The notes under the pieces were generated by a model. The model was not told where the DNA came from and did not search any database. It was given only the letters and a program-made list of their open reading frames with translations. Shown in pieces: positions 10,001-22,449 of a DNA stretch of 64,000 nt; positions within the stretch are counted from its first letter, which is position 1, and each line of letters starts with the position of its first letter. The position numbers and the translations under genes were made by a program. Origin of the DNA: Tsuneonella rigui (GTDB taxonomy: Bacteria; Pseudomonadota; Alphaproteobacteria; Sphingomonadales; Sphingomonadaceae); contig NZ_RSEL01000014.1 in NCBI RefSeq assembly GCF_003958625.1, positions 62,001-126,000 of the forward strand, written 5' to 3'.

Positions 10001-10649
10001 CCCGCAGCCCCGGCGTCAGGTAGGCATCGGCAACAGTCGTGTCCGCCCGCCCGATCAGCTTGGCGAGCGGCGACACGCGGTGGCTGACCGCGATCTCGTC
10101 GAAGCCCGCCTCGCGCGCCAGCTCGGCGAGCGCGGCTTCGTGAGACGAGTGGCGGTAGCCGTGCATCAGCGCGATCGCGACCGCGCGGATGCCCCGCCCG
10201 CGCGCGGCGCGCAGTCCCTCCAGCGCCGCCCGCTGGTCGAGCCAGCGCAGCACCTTGCCATCCGCGGTGACCCGCTCATCAATCTCCAGCACTTCGGCCG
10301 GCAGGGGTGGCGCCTTGACGATCTCGCGGGCAAAGATGTCCGGCCGCTCCTGCGTGCCGATCGCCAGCGCATCGCCGAAGCCCTTGGTGATCGCGAGCAG
10401 CACCGGCTCGCCCTTGCGCTCGAGCAGCGCGTTGGTGGCAATGGTGGTGCCGATGCGGATATCGGCCGGAGGGAGCGGACCTTCGCGCACCCCAGACAGC
10501 CGCCGCATCGCCTCGAGCGCGGCGTCTTCGTAATGTCCGGGATCTTCGGACAGCAGCTTGGCGGTCCGCACCGCGCCGTCCGGCGATCGGGCGACGACAT
10601 CGGTGAAGGTGCCCCCGCGGTCGATCCAGAACTGCCAGCGGCCCGCCAT
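7086..10649 (-). CDS. 5-oxoprolinase (ATP-hydrolysing), HyuA-HyuB fusion
   Basis: Cytoplasmic enzyme of about 1187 residues joining the hydantoinase A and B modules in one chain, as in eukaryotic-type 5-oxoprolinase. The reaction is ATP-driven ring opening of 5-oxo-L-proline to L-glutamate. The N-terminal half shows the ASKHA-type nucleotide motifs WIDRGGTFTDVV and GFDMGGTSTDVS with GPAGGIVG; the C-terminal half begins near residue 690 and has FGGLFMGVAEEMG, SVNIRERLDFSCA, IPVHLGSM and the terminal glycine-rich PGGGGWGEPD. The start is the ATG at 10649 or the adjoining in-frame GTG at 10652. It is transcribed divergently from cheA, 109 bases apart, and overlaps the DUF969 start. Hydantoinase activity on other cyclic amides cannot be excluded. 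Confidence 0.9.
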   Translation of the reverse strand: MAGRWQFWIDRGGTFTDVVARSPDGAVRTAKLLSEDPGHYEDAALEAMRRLSGVREGPLPPADIRIGTTIATNALLERKGEPVLLAITKGFGDALAIGTQERPDIFAREIVKAPPLPAEVLEIDERVTADGKVLRWLDQRAALEGLRAARGRGIRAVAIALMHGYRHSSHEAALAELAREAGFDEIAVSHRVSPLAKLIGRADTTVADAYLTPGLRDYVSRVTAGLGEDHEPLFMQSNGGLASGPALRGKDAILSGPAGGIVGMAETARAAGYDRVIGFDMGGTSTDVSLFAGAYERDSENRVAGVRIRAPMLRIHTVAAGGGSFCRFDGARFLAGPESAGAQPGPACYRQGGPLTVTDCNLILGKLQPEHFPAVFGPGADQPLDRAASEARMDEVLAQVGSGMTREEAAEGFVAVAVANMAQAIRAVSVARGHDVARFALNCFGGAGGQHACLVADALGIETVLVHPLAGVLSAYGMGLADRRAVREATLGLPLTGCNEALDRGTEQLAEQASHDLVAQGVERELIQTTAEAHIRLSAGDSTIAVPLADESAMRAAFAEAHRARFGYDTDAALVIDMVRVEAFAAGETPDPLQFASGSAPGEPLTLARCMMAGELRETPVFDRAQLAAGQTIAGPALVIDPVATLVVEPGWSARLDAGGMLVLTRSTIARSDTASTEADPVRLEIFGGLFMGVAEEMGAALQHSASSVNIRERLDFSCAVFDGEGNLIANAPHIPVHLGSMGDSVRTVIGNRGGDMRAGDAYALNAPYAGGTHLPDITVIAPVFAGGHAPAYYVAARGHHADIGGIAPGSMPSNSTRIEDEGVVLDDVLIARDGHFLAEDLRALLGSGPHPARNIEQNLADLAAQVAACRRGTERLLGLVTDHGEPVVTAYMAHLLAFAEGSVRALLESLGDGGHQLAMDNGAHVSVAIEIDRTNRRAIIDFAGTSAQLGDNFNAPRPVVRAACLYAIRTLTGSAIPLNDGFLRPVEIRVPAHSMLSPEWPAAVVAGNVETSQVVTDAVLGALGAQAGSQGTMNNFTFGDEARQYYETIAGGSGAGPGFAGADVVQTHMTNSRLTDPEVLEDRFPVLVEEFSIRGGSGGAGRWRGGEGAVRRIRFREPMRANILSNRRKVPPAGLAGGEDGACGVNRIERADGSAEMLGATATADMLAGDVFVIETPGGGGWGEPD

Positions 10650-10758
10650 CACGCAGCGCTATGCCGCAGCCTCCCCGCGACCGCAAACGCGCCCTCGCTT
10701 ACGAGGAGTTAACCATCGCGCGCCCATAGCCGGTGCCAAGCGCTTACCGGGGGCACCG

Positions 10759-13107
10759 ATGGACGATCTGCTGGCCGAATTTCTGGCCGAAACGCGCGAG
10801 ATGCTCGCCGCCGTCGGGGGCGAGCTGGTCGCATGGGAAGCCAACCCGGCCGACCGCGCGCGGCTCGATGCGATCTTCCGCTTCGTCCACACGGTCAAAG
10901 GCAACTGCGGCTTCTTCGATTTTCCCCGGCTCGAGGCGCTCAGCCACGCGGCCGAGGATGCGCTCGCCGAAGTACGCGCCGGCCGCCGCTCTGCCAGCCC
11001 GCGGCTGGTCACCGCGGTGCTCGCGATTGTCGATCGCATCGGCGCGATGATCGACGCGATCGAGGCGGGCGAGGACTTGCCCACGCGCGGCGAGGATGTA
11101 CTCATTGCGGCGCTCGAACCCGACAGTGCGGACTCGGCCGACTTGCTGGCCGAGAGCGCCGGCGATGCGAGCGGCGCACGCTCGACTGCGCCCAACGGCG
11201 CCCAGCGCTCGATCCGCCTGCCGATTGGCCTGCTCGACAGCGTGATGAGCAGCGTGTCCGACCTCGTCCTCGCGCGCAACGACCTGTCGCGCCGGATGCG
11301 CGACGCTGGGGTGGACCCGGCGGTGCATGGCCCGTTCGAGCGGCTCTCGACCATCCTCGACCAGGTGCGCGAGGCGGTCACCCGCATGCGCATGCAGCGG
11401 ATCGAGCACCTGTTCGGCGCCCTGCCCCGGCTGGTGCGCGATCTCTCCGCCGAGCTCGGCAAGCAGGTGATGATCGATCTTGAAGGCGGCGACGTCGAGC
11501 TCGACCGCGAGATGATCGAGATGATCCGTGATCCGCTGACGCACATCATCCGCAACGCGATCGACCACGGCATCGAGCCGCCCTCGCAGCGGCTCGCCGC
11601 CGGCAAGCGCGAGATCGGCACGCTGCACATCTCCGCCCGCCAGAGCGGCAACCGCATCATGCTCGCGATCGCGGACGACGGACGTGGGATCGACGGGATG
11701 CGGTTGGTCGAGAAGGCCGTTGCCGCCGGTGCGATCTCGCGCGCCGAAGCCGATGGACTCGACGACACCGCCCGCCAGGCGCTGATCTTCGAGCCGGGCA
11801 TCTCGACCGCAGCCGAAGTGACCTCGGTCTCGGGCCGCGGCGTCGGCATGGACGTGGTGCGCGCCAACATCGAACGCGTCGGCGGATCGATCGAGGTGAA
11901 CAGCCGTCCGGGCGAAGGCACCCGCATCGTGCTCAGCCTGCCGCTGACGCTCAGCATCATTCCTTCGCTGACGGTCGGCGCGGGCGAGCAACTGTTCGCC
12001 ATGCCGCGCTCGTACGTCGAGGAGATCGTTCACGGCTCCGCCAGCCATATCGAGTTCGCCCGCGCGGGCGATGCGACGCTGGTCACCGTGCGCGGCAAGC
12101 GGGTGGCCTGCCTCTCGCTCAGCGAGCAGCTCGGGTTCGCGGATCATCTGCGCCCCGAGGACAGCACGCTGGTCCTTATCCGCCTCGCCAGCGGCGACCT
12201 GTTCGCGCTCGCGGTCGATCGGATCTTCGATCACGAGGAACTGGTCATCAAGCCGCTGGCCCCCGCCGTGATGGCGACCGGTCTCTATGCGGGGAGCACG
12301 CTGCTCGACGACGGTAACCCGGTGCTAATGCTCGATATCGCCGGCATCGCGCGCAAGGCGCAGCTCATCGGCGACGTCCAGAAGCGCGCGCGGGCGAGCG
12401 AAGAGGTGGCCGAAGAGCAGGTCCGCGGCACACCTGCGCTGCTGTTCATGGGGCTCGATGGGGGCCGCAAGGTCGTCCGGCTGGGCGCCATCCGCCGGAT
12501 CGAGCGGGTCTCCGCCGCCGGCGTCGATCTTGCGTCCGATCCGCCGCGCGTCGTGATCGGCGACTCGCTGTTCCCGCTTGCCGGCGTGTCCGACGCCGCC
12601 GCGCTGGGCGAACAGGTCAGCGTGCTTCGCCTCGGCGACGGCGACAGCGAGATCGCCTACGCGATCGACCGCATCCTCGACACGGTCGAATTGACCGGAG
12701 AAGTCGCGGCTGCACGCCGCACGGGTGAGGCCGAAGGCACGACGCTGGTCGATGGTTTGCCGACCGAAGTGCTCGACACGCATTGGCTGTTCGCCTGCTT
12801 CGCCGCGCCGCCGCGCGCGCTCGATCCGCCAGTCTGCCGCCTGCCGAGCGGCGACCAATGGGCGCACACGATTCTCGCCCCGCTGGTCGAGGCCGCGGGT
12901 TACCGGGTGGTCGATGACAGCTTCGAGGGGGTGGCCGATGTCGCGATTGCGACCGAGGGCGGCGAGGCATCGCCGGCTGGCGGGACCGTCATCACCCTCT
13001 GCTCCGACCCCGAGCGCGCGGGCCAGGTGCCCGGCTCGCTCTATCGCTATGATCGCGCGGGGTTCAGCGCCGCCTTGGCCGCGCTCCGCAGCGGGAGGGC
13101 CGCATGA
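10759..13107 (+). CDS. cheA: Chemotaxis histidine kinase CheA with extra C-terminal modules
   Basis: Cytoplasmic kinase that reads chemoreceptors and phosphorylates CheY and CheB. In 782 residues: HPt domain 1-105 with phospho-acceptor H44 (FVHTVKGNCG), a linker without a CheY-binding P2 domain, dimerisation helices about 152-215, kinase core 216-400 with N-box HIIRNAIDHGIEPP, G1 DDGRGID and G2 GRGVGMDVV, and CheW-like P5 domain about 402-535. A second CheW-like segment follows (555-650), then a 700-782 tail resembling a degenerate receiver fold without the phospho-Asp. The start at 10759 gives the normal HPt N-terminus. It overlaps cheW as ATGA and heads the operon cheA-W-Y-B-R. Confidence 0.94.
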   Translation: MDDLLAEFLAETREMLAAVGGELVAWEANPADRARLDAIFRFVHTVKGNCGFFDFPRLEALSHAAEDALAEVRAGRRSASPRLVTAVLAIVDRIGAMIDAIEAGEDLPTRGEDVLIAALEPDSADSADLLAESAGDASGARSTAPNGAQRSIRLPIGLLDSVMSSVSDLVLARNDLSRRMRDAGVDPAVHGPFERLSTILDQVREAVTRMRMQRIEHLFGALPRLVRDLSAELGKQVMIDLEGGDVELDREMIEMIRDPLTHIIRNAIDHGIEPPSQRLAAGKREIGTLHISARQSGNRIMLAIADDGRGIDGMRLVEKAVAAGAISRAEADGLDDTARQALIFEPGISTAAEVTSVSGRGVGMDVVRANIERVGGSIEVNSRPGEGTRIVLSLPLTLSIIPSLTVGAGEQLFAMPRSYVEEIVHGSASHIEFARAGDATLVTVRGKRVACLSLSEQLGFADHLRPEDSTLVLIRLASGDLFALAVDRIFDHEELVIKPLAPAVMATGLYAGSTLLDDGNPVLMLDIAGIARKAQLIGDVQKRARASEEVAEEQVRGTPALLFMGLDGGRKVVRLGAIRRIERVSAAGVDLASDPPRVVIGDSLFPLAGVSDAAALGEQVSVLRLGDGDSEIAYAIDRILDTVELTGEVAAARRTGEAEGTTLVDGLPTEVLDTHWLFACFAAPPRALDPPVCRLPSGDQWAHTILAPLVEAAGYRVVDDSFEGVADVAIATEGGEASPAGGTVITLCSDPERAGQVPGSLYRYDRAGFSAALAALRSGRAA

Positions 13108-13541
13108 ACCAGCTCGTCGTCGTGATCGAGATCGCCGGCCGCCGCGCCGCGCTCCGCACCGCGGAAGTGCAGTCGGTGGTCGAGCTCGAGGCCATCTGCA
13201 GCGTGCCGGGCGCGCCGCGTTTCGTCCTCGGTCTGACCGCGCTCCGCTCAAACACTCTCACGGTGATCGACGCAGCAGCGGCGATCGGCCTGCCGCCGCA
13301 TGGCCTGCCCGAGACGGGTGCCCGCGCGGTGATCGTCGATCACTCCGGCCACCGCTACGCGTTGGTGGTCGATGCCATCGACGATGTCGCCGCGGCGTTG
13401 GGTGATCCCGCGCCGGTCGCTGGCGATGCCGGCTTCGGCTGGGATCGTGTGAGCGAGGGCCTGATCGAAACCGATCGCGGCCCCGCCCTGCTCATTTCGC
13501 TCGGCGCGCTCCTCGCGGGCCCTCCGTTGGTGGCGGCTTAA
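13104..13541 (+). CDS. cheW: Chemotaxis coupling protein CheW
   Basis: Adaptor of 145 residues linking CheA to chemoreceptors. It consists of a single CheW SH3-like domain: NQLVVVIEIAGRRAALRTAEVQ, SVVELEAICSVPGAPRFVLG, LTALRSNTLTVIDAAAAIG and HRYALVVDAIDDV fit the paired beta subdomains. Start codon and cheA stop overlap as ATGA, coupling translation of the two partners. The cheY start follows 61 bases after its stop. Confidence 0.92.
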   Translation: MNQLVVVIEIAGRRAALRTAEVQSVVELEAICSVPGAPRFVLGLTALRSNTLTVIDAAAAIGLPPHGLPETGARAVIVDHSGHRYALVVDAIDDVAAALGDPAPVAGDAGFGWDRVSEGLIETDRGPALLISLGALLAGPPLVAA

Positions 13542-13602
13542 TTGGATGGTTACCGCTCGGGCCTACTCCCACGAACAAAATAACAGCCGGATCGCCCCCG
13601 CT

Positions 13603-13968
13603 ATGAAGCATTGCCTGATCGTCGACGATTCGCGGGTCATCCGCAAAGTGTCGCGTCACATCCTCGAATCATTGGGCTTCTCGGTCGACGAGGCGGAGCA
13701 CGGGCGCGACGGCCTCGACCGCTGCGCCGAGGGCATGCCCGACGTGATCCTGCTCGACTGGAACATGCCGGTGATGAGCGGGATCGAATTCATCGTCCAG
13801 CTGCGCCAGCGCGAAGGCGGCGACAAGCCGAAGGTCGTGTTCTGCACCACCGAGAACGACGTCGCGCACATCCGCGAGGCGATCAGCGCCGGGGCCGACG
13901 AATACGTGATGAAGCCGTTCGACCACGAGACGCTGCAGATCAAGCTCCAGCTCGTCGGCTTCGCCTGA
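13603..13968 (+). CDS. cheY: Chemotaxis response regulator CheY
   Basis: Single-domain receiver of 121 residues that carries the phosphoryl group from CheA to the motor or another target. All key residues are present: acidic pair D8/D9 (IVDDS), phospho-acceptor D52 in LLDWNMP, Thr in FCTTEND and Lys in YVMKPF. The start at 13603 (MKHCLIVDD) gives the family N-terminus; the upstream in-frame Met at 13546 would add 19 unrelated residues. No flagellar genes are in the window, so the output organ is unknown. Confidence 0.93.
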   Translation: MKHCLIVDDSRVIRKVSRHILESLGFSVDEAEHGRDGLDRCAEGMPDVILLDWNMPVMSGIEFIVQLRQREGGDKPKVVFCTTENDVAHIREAISAGADEYVMKPFDHETLQIKLQLVGFA

Positions 13969-13979
13969 GGCCCCGCGTC

Positions 13980-15092
13980 GTGGACCGGCCGGCCCCGCTT
14001 ACCGGACCGCCCCCGCACCGGCCGCTCGCCGGACGGCGGACGATCAGGGTCATGATCGTCGACGATTCGCTGGTCGCGCGCACCGTCCTCTCGCGGATCG
14101 TCGAGGCTGAGCCCGACTGCGAAATCGTCGCCAAGGCCACGACCGGCGAAATGGCGATTGCACGGATTTCCGAGACGCCGGCCGACGTCATCCTGCTCGA
14201 CCTCGAGATGCCCGGGATGGGCGGCATCGGGGCATTGCCTAAGATTCTCGAGCTGGCGCGCGGGGGCCAGGTCCTCGTCGTGTCATCGCTCACTGCCGAG
14301 GGCGCCGAGCACACGCTCGCCGCGCTCTCGATGGGAGCCGCGGACACCCTGCTCAAGCCGCGCGCCGGGGAGTTCGACGCCGAGTACGGCCGCGCGCTGA
14401 TTGCCAAGATCCGCGCGCTTGCCGGGTCGCCGGCAACCGGCTTTGTTGCGGCGCGACGCCCGGTCCCGGTCGCGCCGCTGCGCCGCAACCCTGCGCGCGA
14501 GGAGCCGCTGGCGCTGGCGATCGGTGCATCGACCGGCGGCATCCATGCGCTCTGCTTGCTGCTGGGCGCGCTGCCCAAGTCGTTCACACTGCCAATCTTT
14601 GTCGTCCAACACTTGCCCGAGAGCTTCATGGGCACCCTGGCCCGCCAACTATCCGCGGCATCGGGACGTCCAGCGGTGGTCGCCGGTCCCGGCACCATTG
14701 CCGAAGCCGGCCGCATCCATGTCGCGCCGGGTGACGGGCACATGATCGTCCGCCGCGAAGGCGCGCGCCTGGTGACCGGAATCGCGCACCACGCAGTGCC
14801 GAGCGGGTGCACCCCGTCGGTCGACCCGCTGTTCGAATCGCTGGCTGACTCCGCCGGCGGCCGCGCCCTCGGTGTAATCCTGTCGGGAATGGGCCGCGAT
14901 GGCGCGATCGGTGCCGCCCGGCTGGTGCAGGCAGGCGGCACGATCTTCGCGCAGGACGCCGCCACTTCCGCCGTGTGGGGCATGCCGCGCGCGGTCGCAG
15001 AGGCGGGTCTCGCAACCGCGGTGCTTCCGCCCGACCAGATCGCCGCCCGGCTCGCCGCAATGACTGCCGCCGCGCAAGCGGTGCGCGCATGA
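13980..15092 (+). CDS. cheB: Chemotaxis protein-glutamate methylesterase CheB
   Basis: Removes methyl groups from chemoreceptor glutamates and deamidates glutamines during adaptation. It has 370 residues: receiver 21-140 with D28/D29 (VDDS), D74 (LLDLEMP) and a linker, then the methylesterase domain with catalytic Ser in GASTGG, His in VVQHLPESF and Asp in SGMGRDGA. The GTG at 13980 is preferred as start: it follows GAGG at 13967-13970 by nine bases and lies 11 bases after the cheY stop. The ATG at 14052 would remove the first receiver strand. Its stop overlaps the cheR start as ATGA. Confidence 0.92.
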   Translation: MDRPAPLTGPPPHRPLAGRRTIRVMIVDDSLVARTVLSRIVEAEPDCEIVAKATTGEMAIARISETPADVILLDLEMPGMGGIGALPKILELARGGQVLVVSSLTAEGAEHTLAALSMGAADTLLKPRAGEFDAEYGRALIAKIRALAGSPATGFVAARRPVPVAPLRRNPAREEPLALAIGASTGGIHALCLLLGALPKSFTLPIFVVQHLPESFMGTLARQLSAASGRPAVVAGPGTIAEAGRIHVAPGDGHMIVRREGARLVTGIAHHAVPSGCTPSVDPLFESLADSAGGRALGVILSGMGRDGAIGAARLVQAGGTIFAQDAATSAVWGMPRAVAEAGLATAVLPPDQIAARLAAMTAAAQAVRA

Positions 15093-15940
15093 GCGAAGTT
15101 TCGCACCGGATCGTCGCCGACCTCCTGTTCGCGCGCACCGGCCAACAGCTCACCGCCAACCGGCGCTGGCGGATCGACACCGCGCTCGCCGGCCTGTTCC
15201 GTGAGCGCGGCATCTCCAACCTCGACCAGCTTGTCTGCCTGCTCGCCGATCCGCGCGAGGAGGGGCTGACGCTCGAAGTGGTCGAAGCGCTGCTCAACAA
15301 CGAGACCTACTTCTTCCGCGACCGGATCATGTTCGATCTCCTCGCCAACGAAGTGCTGCCCGATCTGGCCGCAAAGCGCGCCGACACCAAGCGGCTGTCG
15401 ATCTGGTCCGCGGGTTGCTCGACCGGTCAGGAGGCGCTCTCGCTCGCGATGCTGTTCGCCGACCAGCCGCAGCGTTGGCAGGGCTGGCGGATCGACATCC
15501 TCGGCACCGATATCTCCAGCCGCGCGATCGAGGCGGCACGCGGCGGAGTCTATACCCAGTTCGAGATCCAGCGCGGGCTCGGCGTGTCGCAGATGCTGCG
15601 CTGGTTCAACGAAAGCGCCGACGGCTGGCGCCCGCGCGCAGAACTCCGCCGATCGATCCGCTTCCAGCAGCGCAACGTGCTCGACGCACCGCCCGACCCC
15701 GGCCGGTTCGACCTGGTGCTGTGCCGCAACGTGCTGCTCTACTTCGCCGCTGCCAATCGCCACAAGGCGTTCGGCCGCTTGGCCGAGGCCACCGCGCACG
15801 ACGGGTGGCTGATGATCGGCGCCGGCGAGACCGTCACCGGGCAGAGCGAGGCATTCGCGCCCGCGTGCAACACCAGCGGCCTCTACAAGCGGGTTGCGCC
15901 CCTCCTTCCGCCCTCGCTCCGCGCGGCGGGCGGACGGTAA
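15089..15940 (+). CDS. cheR: Chemotaxis protein-glutamate O-methyltransferase CheR
   Basis: S-adenosylmethionine-dependent methylation of chemoreceptor glutamates, the reverse of CheB. The 283 residues hold the N-terminal helical domain with NNETYFFRD, the SAM-binding loop SAGCSTGQEALSLAM, LGTDISSRAIEAA, and LVLCRNVLLYF of the Rossmann core. Its ATG lies within the cheB stop (ATGA). The pentapeptide usually used to dock CheR on receptors is not seen at the C-terminus of the receptor encoded at 17535-18890, which ends GYLRHVRAN. Confidence 0.93.
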   Translation: MSEVSHRIVADLLFARTGQQLTANRRWRIDTALAGLFRERGISNLDQLVCLLADPREEGLTLEVVEALLNNETYFFRDRIMFDLLANEVLPDLAAKRADTKRLSIWSAGCSTGQEALSLAMLFADQPQRWQGWRIDILGTDISSRAIEAARGGVYTQFEIQRGLGVSQMLRWFNESADGWRPRAELRRSIRFQQRNVLDAPPDPGRFDLVLCRNVLLYFAAANRHKAFGRLAEATAHDGWLMIGAGETVTGQSEAFAPACNTSGLYKRVAPLLPPSLRAAGGR

Positions 15941-15966
15941 ATTTCCACTTAGCGGTTCGTTAGGCA

Positions 15967-17538
15967 ATGCGCCCTATCAACTTCACCCGGCGTCGGTCTT
16001 CGGCAGCGCCTTGGGGGGTCGCGGTGAACGCACGGGGTGGAAAACTGGCACTGGGACCGCGCGCCCTCGTGTTCGCGCCGCTCGTGATCCTGTCCGGCAT
16101 CTTCGGCGTGTTCGCGAGCCTGTTCGTGCTCGATGCACGGCTGTCGCACGACAACGCGGTGTGGATCGTCGGCATCTGTGTCACCATCTACGCCATCGCC
16201 GTCATGCTGCTCGGCAAGTTCGGCCTGACGCACATTGTTCGCCTCGAAGACCTGGGGCGCACCGACAGCCTGAGCGGGCTGCCCAACCGGCGCGCACTGC
16301 ATGAAGAGGCCGCGCGCTTCGCCCAGCCCGGAGAAGAGCTGGCGGTCGCGCTGATCGACCTCGACGGGTTCAAGCTGGTCAACGATCACTACGGCCACGT
16401 CGTCGGCGATCACGTCCTGATCGAGATCGCCCAGGTGCTGCAGGAAATCTGCGGCAGCGAGGCGCGCTGCTATCGCCTCGGCGGCGATGAGTTCGCGATG
16501 CTCAAGGTGGGGCCGGTCGCGGGCACGATCCTGGAAGGCATCTGTCGCACCCTGATCGACCGGCTCGGCGCGCCCGTCCCGCTGGAGGATCGCCGCATCC
16601 TCCTCGGCGCGAGCGTCGGCCTGTCGCGCTCGACCGGGCATGACGGCCTCGGTTCGTCGGAGCTGCTGCGCCGGGCCGACGTGGCGATGTACGCCTCCAA
16701 GCGCGGCGGCAAGATGCGCTGCACCTGGTTCACCGATGACTTCGACCGCAGCCGCGAAGCCACCCAGCAGCTCGACGAGGAACTGCGCGGAGCGCTCGCC
16801 AAGGGCGAGTTCGAGGTGGTCTATCAACCCCTGGTCGATGCACGCTCCGGCGCGATCGTGGCGGTGGAATCGCTGCTGCGCTGGGAACGGCCGGATGGCA
16901 AGAAGATCGGCCCGAACGTATTCATCCCGGTGGCCGAGGAATCGGGCCTCATCAACGGCATCGGCCTGTGGGTGATCGAGCGCGCTTGCCGCGATGCACT
17001 GGCGTGGCCATCGATCAAACTGTCGGTCAACATCTCGGCCGCGCAGTTGCGCAACCCGGAATTCCCGATCCAGCTCGGCCAGATACTCGAGGAAACCGGC
17101 TTCGCGCCCGAGCGGCTGGAGCTGGAAATTACCGAGACCTGCCTCGTGATCGACCCCGTCATCGCCGAGCGCAGCCTTAACGTGATCCGAGATTTCGGGG
17201 TCAACATCTCGCTCGACGACTTCGGCACTGGCTACGCCTCGATCGGCTTCCTGCGCCAGTTCCGGTTCGAGAAGCTCAAGCTCGACCGCTCGCTGGTGAC
17301 GCAGGCGCAGGCCGACGAGGGCAGCCGCGCGATGATGCTGTCGAGCATTTCGGTCGCGCGGGCGATGAAAATGGATGTCACGGCCGAAGGGGTCGAGACC
17401 GAAGAGCAGGCCGATCTGGTCCGCGCCGCCGGGTGCGACCAGATCCAGGGCTGGCTCTATTACAAGGCGATGCCCGCCCACGAAGTGGCGGATCATCTGG
17501 GCAAACCTGCAAGCCGCGCAGCATCGAGGGCAGCATGA
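15967..17538 (+). CDS. Membrane GGDEF-EAL cyclic-di-GMP enzyme
   Basis: Bifunctional cyclic-di-GMP enzyme of about 523 residues. Two hydrophobic helices lie near 34-55 and 64-83 with almost no periplasmic loop. The diguanylate cyclase domain carries an intact GGDEF at 172-176 and substrate motifs [14 protein letters not shown]; the RxxD inhibitory site is absent. The phosphodiesterase domain keeps the metal ligands, with ESLLRW (301-306) in place of [42 protein letters not shown] and AEGVET, so it may be active. The start is ATG 15967 or GTG 16021; the choice affects only a basic N-terminal tail. The stop overlaps the following chemoreceptor gene as ATGA. Confidence 0.92.
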   Translation: MRPINFTRRRSSAAPWGVAVNARGGKLALGPRALVFAPLVILSGIFGVFASLFVLDARLSHDNAVWIVGICVTIYAIAVMLLGKFGLTHIVRLEDLGRTDSLSGLPNRRALHEEAARFAQPGEELAVALIDLDGFKLVNDHYGHVVGDHVLIEIAQVLQEICGSEARCYRLGGDEFAMLKVGPVAGTILEGICRTLIDRLGAPVPLEDRRILLGASVGLSRSTGHDGLGSSELLRRADVAMYASKRGGKMRCTWFTDDFDRSREATQQLDEELRGALAKGEFEVVYQPLVDARSGAIVAVESLLRWERPDGKKIGPNVFIPVAEESGLINGIGLWVIERACRDALAWPSIKLSVNISAAQLRNPEFPIQLGQILEETGFAPERLELEITETCLVIDPVIAERSLNVIRDFGVNISLDDFGTGYASIGFLRQFRFEKLKLDRSLVTQAQADEGSRAMMLSSISVARAMKMDVTAEGVETEEQADLVRAAGCDQIQGWLYYKAMPAHEVADHLGKPASRAASRAA

Positions 17539-18886
17539 ACGCGATTACCACTTTCGAAGCCGAGACCCTGAGCGAGGAAATCGCGAGTGTGACGCTCGCC
17601 GATGGCGCCGTCGCGGGCACCGCTGAGCGCCAGCCGCTGCAGGCGTGGTTCAATAACCTGCCGCTCGACCGCAAGTTCAAGCTGCTGGCCGGCGTGCCGC
17701 TGGCCTCGCTGACCTTTGTGACGGCCGGCTTCTTCTGGGTACTGGGGGCAAGCGAGGTCACCGGCGCGGGTCCCGTGATGGCGGCGATCGGTGCGCTGTG
17801 GGCGTTCACCGTGGTGATGATCGGCATGGCGCTGCGGCGCGGGGTGATCGACACTGCCGGGCCATTGCGCGAGCTCACCGATGACATGGCGAGCCTTGCC
17901 ACCGGCAACCGCGGGCACAAGCTGCGCTACCTCGATCGCACCGACGAGATCGGCAGCATGGCGCGAGCGTTCGAGGTGTTCGTGAAGTCGGGGTACAAGC
18001 TCGACGAGATGTTCGAAGGCCGCAAGCAGGCACGCGAAGAGCAGAAGCGCATGCTGCTGCAGCTGAGCGCCGACTTCGATCGCGAAGTGAGCGACGTCGT
18101 GACCGCGGTCGCCTCAGCCGCCGACCAGCTCGAGGGCGCGGCAAGCTCGATGGCGGGCGCGGCCGAGCAGAGCGCCAATCAGATCGATCTCGTCTCGCGC
18201 TCAATGAACGATGCCTCGTCGGGCGTGTCGGCCGCCGCCGCTGCGAGCGACGAGTTCGCGATGTCGATCGGCGAGATCAGCCGTCAGGCCGCGCAGTCGG
18301 CGGTGCTGGCGCGCGAGGCGACCACGGCGGCGGAACAGGCCGACGGGACGGTCAAGGCCTTGGCACACTCGGCGGACCAAATCGGCGAGATCGTCGAACT
18401 GATCGGCTCGATCGCGCGGCGCACCAACCTGCTCGCGCTCAACGCCTCGATCGAGGCGGCGCGCAGCGGTGAGGCGGGCCGCGGGTTCGCTGTCGTGGCT
18501 AGCGAGGTCAAGGAACTCGCGGCACAAACCAGCAAGGCCACCGAAGAGATTGCCGGCCAGATCAAGGCGATGCAGGAATCGACCGGCGCCAGCGTCGGCG
18601 CGTTGCAGTCGATCGCCAGCCAGGTGCAGCAGCTCGAATCGACCGCGGTGTCGATCGCCTCGGCGGTCGATCAACAGTCGGTCGCGGGGCAGGAACTGGC
18701 GCGCAACATCGACACCGCCGCGCGCGGCACCGGCGAGGTGAGCGCCAACGTCGTGCAGGTGCGCGAGACGGCGCTTTCGACCGGCGCCACCGCCTCGCAG
18801 GTGCTGAGCTCGGCGAGCGAGCTCAAGGCGCAGGCGTCGACCCTGCGCAGCAAGGTCGACGGCTACCTACGGCACGTGCGCGCGAA

Positions 18887-18890
<4 letters not shown>
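17535..18890 (+). CDS. Methyl-accepting chemotaxis protein without a large sensory domain
   Basis: Chemoreceptor of 451 residues. A short cytoplasmic N-terminus precedes two close hydrophobic helices (about 55-75 and 80-100), leaving no periplasmic ligand domain. A HAMP segment follows ([18 protein letters not shown] to [11 protein letters not shown]), then the signalling domain with the highly conserved hairpin tip [37 protein letters not shown] (read in pieces: [20 protein letters not shown] and [12 protein letters not shown]). With no obvious sensor it may respond to membrane state or to a partner. Its ATG overlaps the GGDEF-EAL stop, so both proteins are made in coupled fashion. The two converging genes share a CTAG at 18887-18890. 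Confidence 0.93.
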
Positions 18891-22297
<3,407 letters not shown>

Positions 22298-22418
22298 GGC
22301 TGTCCCCTGTCTTATGTGCGCGCACGCTTAAGCGCCCCTTGGCTGCGCGTCACCCCGCCATTCGACGAACCGCATACGCACGCGGGGGAGGGAATCGTTG
22401 CACAACGCAACGGAACAA

Positions 22419-22434
22419 TTTACGTTCGCGTCAA
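22419..22434. promoter_or_regulatory. Palindromic operator candidate, TTTACG-N4-CGTCAA
   Basis: The 16-base sequence TTTACGTTCGCGTCAA lies 15 bases before the monooxygenase start and 121 bases from the divergent amidohydrolase start. Its halves TTTACG and CGTCAA form an imperfect inverted repeat. Closely similar sequences lie at 45690-45705 and 50121-50136, both before acyl-CoA catabolic genes, which supports a shared regulator. The layout recalls palindromes described for MerR-family LiuR-type regulators of acyl-CoA degradation; that assignment is from memory and unproven. Confidence 0.5.
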
Positions 22435-22449
22435 CCCGGGAGAGTGATG

